DNA from: Nonomuraea candida
Lineage (GTDB): Bacteria; Actinomycetota; Actinomycetes; Streptosporangiales; Streptosporangiaceae
DNA: 64,000 nucleotides
Direction of reading: 5' to 3'
Assembly (NCBI RefSeq): GCF_000725485.1
Contig: NZ_JOAG01000020.1
Location: forward strand, 1 to 64,000
The notes below the pieces were generated by a model. That model did not search any database. It saw nothing but the letters and a program-made list of their open reading frames with translations, and was not told the DNA's origin. Within the stretch, counting starts at the first letter, position 1. Each line of letters starts with the position of its first letter. The position numbers and the translations under genes are program-made. This document shows, piece after piece, positions 58,951-64,000 of the stretch.

Positions 58951-59761
58951 CGGCGTGCACGGCCAGCGCCACCAGCAGCCCGCCTGCGACGTCGACGAGG
59001 TAGTGGTACCAGTCGTACACCACGGCCACCGTCAGCCCCGTGGCCAGCGCCGTCAGCAGGCGGGCGGCTTTCCTGGAGACGTGGCGGCGCAGGCACAAGA
59101 CGGTGATCCAGGCGCCCGCCACGTGCGGTGAGGGGAAACAGGCGCCCGGCGGGTCGAAGGTGACCATGATGTGGTTCTGCAGCGCCGTGATCAGGTAGCC
59201 GTCGGGGCGGTGGCCGGCGAACGGCCCGGACGCCGGGCCCACCACCGGCAGGGAGATGAACCCGAGGTAGCAGATGAGCAGCCCGGTCATCGTGGTGAAC
59301 AGGTAACGCTCCGCCAGGGGCCCCCGGCCGCGCGCGTACAGGATCACGGGCAGCAGGAAGCAGCCGTAGTAGGAGAAGTAGCAGAGCGTCAGCAGCTCGG
59401 TCAGCGGCGGGACGGCGAACGTGTTGGCGGCGGCGTTGGGCGAGACCCCGAACAGGCCCAGCTCCCACGCGCGCAGGTCGTCGTCCAGGAACCGCCCGTG
59501 CAGGACGCGGGACAGGCTGCCGGCCGCGCCGTAGGCGAAGGGGAGCACGAGCAGCGGCGCGGCGAACCGGGCGAACGACACGGCCCGGCGGTCCGGGAGC
59601 CGCTGCCCGGCGTAGGCCATGGCGAGCAGGAAGAGGGCGGCCGGCGCGTACGCGAGCGGCGGCGTCGCGCCCTCCGGAACGCGCTCGTGGAAAAAGGCTG
59701 AGATGAGCGCCATGAGCCCGAAATAGCCCAACAACAGCGCCTCGACCGGTCGAATTTCCAC
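58856..59761 (-). CDS. PAP2-superfamily membrane protein, Aur1-like
   Basis: This 301-residue protein has about six helices. The PAP2 phosphatase motifs are split: KxxxxxxRP is not evident, but CFPSPHVAGAWITVLCLRRH (catalytic His) and VVYDWYHYLVDVAGGLLVAL (second His/Asp) are clear, with GFISLPVVGPASGPFAGHRP before them. The combination FPSPH with YHYLVDVAGG recalls the PAP2_3 group that includes inositol phosphorylceramide synthase Aur1. In this cluster a head-group transfer to ceramide, or a lipid phosphatase step, is plausible. The GTG at 59761 is preferred over 59800. It is convergent on, and overlaps, the SDR gene. Confidence 0.78.
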   Translation of the reverse strand: MEIRPVEALLLGYFGLMALISAFFHERVPEGATPPLAYAPAALFLLAMAYAGQRLPDRRAVSFARFAAPLLVLPFAYGAAGSLSRVLHGRFLDDDLRAWELGLFGVSPNAAANTFAVPPLTELLTLCYFSYYGCFLLPVILYARGRGPLAERYLFTTMTGLLICYLGFISLPVVGPASGPFAGHRPDGYLITALQNHIMVTFDPPGACFPSPHVAGAWITVLCLRRHVSRKAARLLTALATGLTVAVVYDWYHYLVDVAGGLLVALAVHAVTERWAARRARTARTARLARTALPARPRTLV

Positions 59762-59864
59762 GTCGCCCCCCGAACTCCGTATGTTTCGCCGGCGCCCCAA
59801 TATAGCGGCCCGCCCGGCGAGAATTCCTGCGAGCGGCGGAGTCCGGAAGATAACGTGGCCGTCC

Positions 59865-61226
59865 GTGAATGGCGAATTCGAGGACGATGCGGTTCCCCTG
59901 ACATTCGGCGACCATTATGTGATCCGGGCCGGCGCGGGCGCGGTCTGCGATTCCCGCCTGCACAACGGCGTCGCCGTCCGCCGGCCGGGGCCCGCCCCCG
60001 ACCCCGGCTCGCTGTGCGGGATGGTCGCGGAGGCGGTGCGCGTACGCGCACCCGCCCTGGCCTACCGGCTGGCCGGGAAGGGGCTGCGGATGCGGTGGGA
60101 GCCCGATCCCGGGTTCGACCCCGCCCACCACGTCGAGTTCCACCGGCTGCCGGCCGGGGTGGGCGTCCACCAGGCCGTCATGGACGCCATGCGCATGCGG
60201 CCGCTCTCGCGGGAGCGGCCCCTGTGGAGCCTGATGGTGCTGCAGGGCAACGACGGGGCGGAGCACGTGCTCTGCTACCGCTCGCACCACCTGTTCCAGG
60301 ACGGCATGGGGCTCGTCATGGCCACCCGCGCCCTGCTGGGCACCGGCACGCTCGCGGCGCCCGGGACGGGCGGGGCGTACCTGGGGCCGCCGGGGCCCGC
60401 CCGGCGGGCGCTGGGCGACCTGCGGCGGATGGTCTCCGCGCCGCCCCGCTGGTTCACCGCCCGGCCCGGCGGCCCGCCGGATCTCCGGCTGCAGGTGGTC
60501 CACCTGGAGCGGGCGCTCTTCCACGACATCGCGCGTACGACGGGCGCCAGCATCGCCCAGATCGGCCTCACCCTCGTCACCGGCGCCCTGCGCGCCTGGA
60601 ACCCGTCCGCCTGGCCCGCCCCGGACGCCGGCGACCGGGAGGGTGATGCGGACCCGCGGTTGGGCGCGGCCGGGCGCGCCCGCGGCGGGGAACGGGACAA
60701 GAGGCGGGGAAGAGGGCGGGGCAAGGGGCGGGGGGAGCTGGTCGTGGCGTTGCCGGTCGGGCTGTACGGGCACCGCCGGCACACCGGGCTGGGCAACCAC
60801 ACCGCCCTGCTGCCCGTCACCCTCCCCTGCGGCGAACCCGCCGCCCTGGACCGGCTGGCGCGGATCGCCGAGCAGACCACGATCGGGCGGATCGGGCAGG
60901 CCCGCCAGTCCGGCCGCGAGTTGTACGGCCTGCCGGCGGCGCTCGCCGTGCCGCTGCTGCGGCTGATGTCACCGCTGTTCGGGAAGGGCTCACCCCGCAG
61001 GCTCAGCGTGACCACCGTGCCGCTGCCCAAGGAGCTCGGGGCCCAGGGCGAGGTGTTCATCGTGCCGGGGCTGGTGCCGGGGCTCGCCGGAATCGTGGTG
61101 ATCCTGCCGGTCGGGGAGAGCGTGACCTTCTCCGGGGTGTTCGACCCCCGGGTGTCGCGCCCGGAGGAACTGCTCGGCCTCCTGCGGCGGGAGCTCACCC
61201 AGCTGCACGCGCTGGCCACCAGATGA
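59865..61226 (+). CDS. WS/DGAT-like acyltransferase
   Basis: The 453-residue acyltransferase belongs to the wax ester synthase/diacylglycerol acyltransferase superfamily. The catalytic HHxxxDG is intact: H141-H142 and D146-G147 in YRSHHLFQDGMGLVMATRAL. Other matches are HVEFHRLPAGVGVHQAVMDA, RPLSRERPLWSLMVLQGNDG and the C-terminal NHTALLPVTLPCGEPAALDR and VTTVPLPKELGAQGEVFIVP. A Gly/Arg-rich low-complexity stretch (about 245-290) lies in the linker. The GTG at 59865 is chosen; ATG 59781 is in frame but falls in the divergent promoter space. In this cluster it may O-acylate the sphingoid product, or make storage lipids. The 3' end overlaps the MMPL gene. Confidence 0.82.
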   Translation: MNGEFEDDAVPLTFGDHYVIRAGAGAVCDSRLHNGVAVRRPGPAPDPGSLCGMVAEAVRVRAPALAYRLAGKGLRMRWEPDPGFDPAHHVEFHRLPAGVGVHQAVMDAMRMRPLSRERPLWSLMVLQGNDGAEHVLCYRSHHLFQDGMGLVMATRALLGTGTLAAPGTGGAYLGPPGPARRALGDLRRMVSAPPRWFTARPGGPPDLRLQVVHLERALFHDIARTTGASIAQIGLTLVTGALRAWNPSAWPAPDAGDREGDADPRLGAAGRARGGERDKRRGRGRGKGRGELVVALPVGLYGHRRHTGLGNHTALLPVTLPCGEPAALDRLARIAEQTTIGRIGQARQSGRELYGLPAALAVPLLRLMSPLFGKGSPRRLSVTTVPLPKELGAQGEVFIVPGLVPGLAGIVVILPVGESVTFSGVFDPRVSRPEELLGLLRRELTQLHALATR

Positions 61227-63204
61227 ACCGCCCCATGTGGTGGGCGAGGGCCGGCACGAGGAACGAGCGCACGATCACCGTGTCGATGACGACCCCGATC
61301 GCCACCAGCAGCCCGAGCTGGACGATCGGGACCAGCGGCAGCACGGTCAGCACGAAGAACGCCGCCGCCAGCACCACCCCCGCCGCCGTGATCACGCCGC
61401 CGGTGGCGCGCAGCGCGTGCAGGGTCGCCTCACGGGTGTCGAGGCGCAGCGCCTCCTCGCGGACGCGGGCCATCAGGAAGATGTTGTAGTCGATGCCGAA
61501 GGCGATGAGGAAGACGAACGCGTACAGGGCGAAGGAGACGTCCATCACCGGATAGCCCAGGAACTGGGTGAACAGCGCCGAGCAGAGCCCCAGCGTGGCG
61601 GCGAACGACAGCACCACCGTGCCCATCAGCAGCAGCGGCGCCACCAGCGAGCGCAGCAGGACGATCAGGATCAGCGCCACGACCGCCAGGATCAGCGGCA
61701 CGACGAGGAAGGCGTCGTCGAGCGCGGCGTCCTTGGCGTCGAGCAGCTCGGAGGTGAACCCGCCGATCAGCGCCGCGTCGCCGGCCACGGCGCGCACGGT
61801 GCCGCGCAGCAGCTCCACCAGGCGCTGGGCCTCCGGCGTGTTCGGCTCGGCGGCCAGGACCACGTCGAACGTGCGCCACGGCGCGGGCGGCCCCGAGCGC
61901 ACCGACACCACCCCTTCGGCCCCGCGCACGGCCTCGGCCACGGCGGCGCTCCTGTCGGGCCTGGCCAGGACCACCACGGGGGCGCTGGCGGGGTAGTGCC
62001 GGCGCAGGGCGTCGTAGCCGGCCACGGAGTCCGTGCGCATCGTGAACAGCGACGACGGCGGGATGCCCGAGGCGTCGAGCGTGGTCAGCCCCATGCACAG
62101 GACGGTCAGGAGCAGCGCCGAGCCGGCCCAGGCCAGGCGGGGCCGCTGGCCGACGAAGCCCGCCACGCCGCGCCACACCCCGTCGCGCGCCTCCTGCCCC
62201 GGGCGCGGCAGGCTCGGCCAGAACGCGCGCCGCCCGCCCAGCAGCATCAGCGCGGGCAGCAGCGTCACCATGACCACCATCGTGACCAGGATGCCGATGG
62301 CCGCCGCCGCGCCGATCGAGCGCAGCGCGTTGGTGTCGGCCACGACGAGGCAGCCGACGCCGCCCGCCACCGTGAGCGACGAGGCGACGACCGTGCGGAC
62401 CCCGCCCGACAGCGCGCCCTTCAGCGCCGCCGTCTCGTCGGCCGTCACGCGCAGCCGCTCGCGGTAGCGGGCCACGAGCAGGAGCGCGTAGTCGGTGGCC
62501 ACCCCGAACACCAGCACGGTGAACACCTCGGGCGTGGCCGCGCGCAGCGTCATCAGCCCGGACCGGGCCAGCGCGTAGACCGCCGCGGCCGAGCACAGGT
62601 AGGCCACCACCACGGCGAGCATGGGGATCACCCACAGCACGGGGCTGCGGTAGACGGCGAGCAGGACCAGCAGCACCACGCCCACGCTCAGCGCCAGCAG
62701 GGTGCCGTCGACCCGGCGGAAGGAGTCGACGTAGTCGGCCGCGGCCCCGCCGGCGCCGCTCACGTGGCTCACCAGGCCGGGCGGCCTGTCCTCGGTGGCG
62801 ATCTGGCGCAGCCGCTCGACCAGCGGGCTGACCATCACGCCCGGCCTGCCGGACACCAGCACGGTGACCTGCAGCGCCTCCCCGTCGGCGCTGGGCACCG
62901 GGTCGGAGGCGGTGCCGAGCACGTCGGGCACGGTGGCGAACTGCCGCAGATCGCGCCGCGCCGCCCGCAGGTCCTTCCGCAGCAGCCCCCCGGGCCGTTC
63001 GTAGATCACCAGGGCCGGCACCACCCGGCCGTCCTGCTTGGCCAGCAGGTCGAGGACGCGGGCGGACTCGACGCCTCTGGCCAGCATGGAGGTGCCGCTG
63101 GTGATGCGGACGTCGTCGAGCGGGCCGCTGGTGAGCACGGCCGCCACGGCCAGGGCCACCCACCCGATCACCACTCCGACCGCGATTCTCCGCGCTGTGG
63201 CCAT
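61195..63204 (-). CDS. MMPL-family (RND superfamily) lipid transporter
   Basis: This 669-residue exporter has the two-fold MMPL layout: helix 1 (RRIAVGVVIGWVALAVAAVL), a first periplasmic domain (about 45-180), helices 2-6 (LALSVGVVLLVLLAVYRSPV; VFTVLVFGVATDYALLLVAR), a second periplasmic domain after VLCMGLTTLDASGIPPSSLF, and the final helix group (VVPLILAVVALILIVLLRSL; YAFVFLIAFGIDYNIFLMAR). The paired GVATDY and GIDYN motifs carry the proton-relay aspartate and tyrosine. MMPL proteins export large lipids such as trehalose monomycolate. Its position at the end of the cluster suggests export of the lipid made there. The ATG at 63204 is used; a TTG lies 18 bp upstream. Confidence 0.9.
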   Translation of the reverse strand: MATARRIAVGVVIGWVALAVAAVLTSGPLDDVRITSGTSMLARGVESARVLDLLAKQDGRVVPALVIYERPGGLLRKDLRAARRDLRQFATVPDVLGTASDPVPSADGEALQVTVLVSGRPGVMVSPLVERLRQIATEDRPPGLVSHVSGAGGAAADYVDSFRRVDGTLLALSVGVVLLVLLAVYRSPVLWVIPMLAVVVAYLCSAAAVYALARSGLMTLRAATPEVFTVLVFGVATDYALLLVARYRERLRVTADETAALKGALSGGVRTVVASSLTVAGGVGCLVVADTNALRSIGAAAAIGILVTMVVMVTLLPALMLLGGRRAFWPSLPRPGQEARDGVWRGVAGFVGQRPRLAWAGSALLLTVLCMGLTTLDASGIPPSSLFTMRTDSVAGYDALRRHYPASAPVVVLARPDRSAAVAEAVRGAEGVVSVRSGPPAPWRTFDVVLAAEPNTPEAQRLVELLRGTVRAVAGDAALIGGFTSELLDAKDAALDDAFLVVPLILAVVALILIVLLRSLVAPLLLMGTVVLSFAATLGLCSALFTQFLGYPVMDVSFALYAFVFLIAFGIDYNIFLMARVREEALRLDTREATLHALRATGGVITAAGVVLAAAFFVLTVLPLVPIVQLGLLVAIGVVIDTVIVRSFLVPALAHHMGRFIWWPARAAG

Positions 63205-63463
63205 TCGCAACAAAACCGACAATTCCCGCCCACCCCCCGTCGCCTGGTGAGAATGTGTCCGTCAGCACGTAGACCATAAATTCCCGGTCCCGCTTAAACA
63301 AACTTTTGCAGGAGTCTCATATTCGCGTCATGGGAGCATCAAAGGGGACATGACGCGATTATCTCTTCTCGCGGAAATGGTTGTGGCGCATGCGGCGGCG
63401 AGAATTGAAGGGTGGTCGCCACATGGGGGGAAGTCGCCGTGCCGTTGGATCGGGGGCGAGGGG

Positions 63464-64000
63464 TCAGGGCCTGACGCGGAGGTCGGCGAAGAGGGCCCGA
63501 TGGTCGGAGCCGGGCACGTCGAACACCCGCACCCCGACCGCCGTGCCGCGGGCGTCCGTCAGCACGTGGTCGATGGCCACCAGCGGCGGCAGCGCGCGGC
63601 CGTACGGCCACGTCGGGGTCAGGCCCTGCCCGGTGGAGGCCGCCGCGTCGGTGTACCCCGTGTCGAGCAGGCGGCGGAAGACCGCGTGGTCGAGGGTGGC
63701 GTTGAAGTCACCCGCCAGAACCCGCGGCGGGCCCGCGCCGGAAGCGGGCGGCAGGGCGGCGATCCCCGCCTCCCACCGCGGCACCGTCCGGGGCACGGGC
63801 GCGACCGGGTGCACGACCACCACCTCGACGGCCGGGCCGCCGGGCAGCACCACCTCGGCCACCGGCATGTGGTGCCCGACCGGCCGGAACAGCCCGGTGC
63901 GTTCGCGCAGCGGATGGCGGGCGTACACGCCGCTGCCCTCGGGGCCGCGGAAGTCGGCCCTGCCGATGTGGTGCGGCAGCAGCTCTGCCAGCCCGGCCGC
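63464..64000 (-). CDS. Endonuclease/exonuclease/phosphatase-family protein, cut by the right edge
   Basis: The C-terminal part of an EEP (DNase I-like) fold is visible. The metal/catalytic signatures GDFNATLDH, AIDHVLTDARG and GSDHRALFADL are intact, and the frame continues without a stop to base 64000, so the N terminus lies outside the window. GIAALPPASGAGPPRVLAGD precedes the GDFN motif. Relatives include secreted nucleases, sphingomyelinases and inositol phosphatases; here the family alone is safe. The 63205-63463 gap contains no recognised feature. Confidence 0.88.
   Translation of the reverse strand, partial: AAGLAELLPHHIGRADFRGPEGSGVYARHPLRERTGLFRPVGHHMPVAEVVLPGGPAVEVVVVHPVAPVPRTVPRWEAGIAALPPASGAGPPRVLAGDFNATLDHAVFRRLLDTGYTDAAASTGQGLTPTWPYGRALPPLVAIDHVLTDARGTAVGVRVFDVPGSDHRALFADLRVRP

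Overview
The window is high-GC DNA with actinomycete gene families throughout: RbpA, an RbpA promoter of SigR type, tandem ClpP paralogues, a CvnD-type GTPase, an Lnt/polyprenol-phosphate mannose synthase pair, an SCO6745-family protein and an ECF42 sigma factor. GTG and TTG starts and 4-base ATGA/GTGA overlaps are frequent. A filamentous actinomycete (Streptosporangiaceae or Streptomyces-like) is the best inference. No rRNA, tRNA, phage, intact insertion sequence or CRISPR array was seen.

Layout. 1-2045: broken LuxR-family regulator at a scrambled left edge. 2252-8478: terpene-synthase-like protein, orphan CvnD GTPase, Lrp regulator, ROK regulator with a palindromic operator, HelD helicase. 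8998-12876: lnt, ppm1, fxsA and rbpA. 13087-16811: two-component system divergent from a secreted HbpS/GlcG-type protein and an ankyrin lipoprotein, an arrangement like the SenS-SenR/HbpS redox system. 17492-20347: GH127 arabinofuranosidase with a LamG-like insert. 20404-25209 (minus strand): operon of a YbdK-type carboxylate-amine ligase, an N-acetylglutaminylglutamine-amide-type amidotransferase and an S9 peptidase. 25370-32584: alcohol dehydrogenase, small secreted protein, cold-shock gene with a structured leader, hydrolase, WYL regulator with DinB/VOC operon, and two tiny zinc-knuckle genes. 32700-35278: truncated MFS gene divergent from a YCII-ECF42 operon, with matching ECF promoters. 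35322-42556: UMF1 transporter, GDPD, TrmH, methyltransferase, and a MoxR-DUF58-VWA operon next to a kinase-like membrane protein. 42626-53824: metalloprotease, two-component system, clpP pair, broken genes, regulators and transporters.

53904-63204 is the most interesting region. It encodes an alpha-oxoamine synthase (serine palmitoyltransferase type), ACP, FabF-like ketosynthase, a GNAT-fold protein resembling bacterial ceramide synthase, an extended SDR, a PAP2 protein with Aur1-like motifs, a WS/DGAT acyltransferase and an MMPL exporter. Together these could build, decorate and export a ceramide-like sphingolipid. The right edge cuts an exonuclease-phosphatase gene.

Five loci (LuxR at 158, kinase/regulator chimera at 16874, MFS at 32700, deacetylase at 46831, MFS at 48104) are genes with internal deletions or an inversion, and the left edge carries a duplicated 79-bp block. 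This is either real decay or assembly error, and should be resolved before these loci are used.
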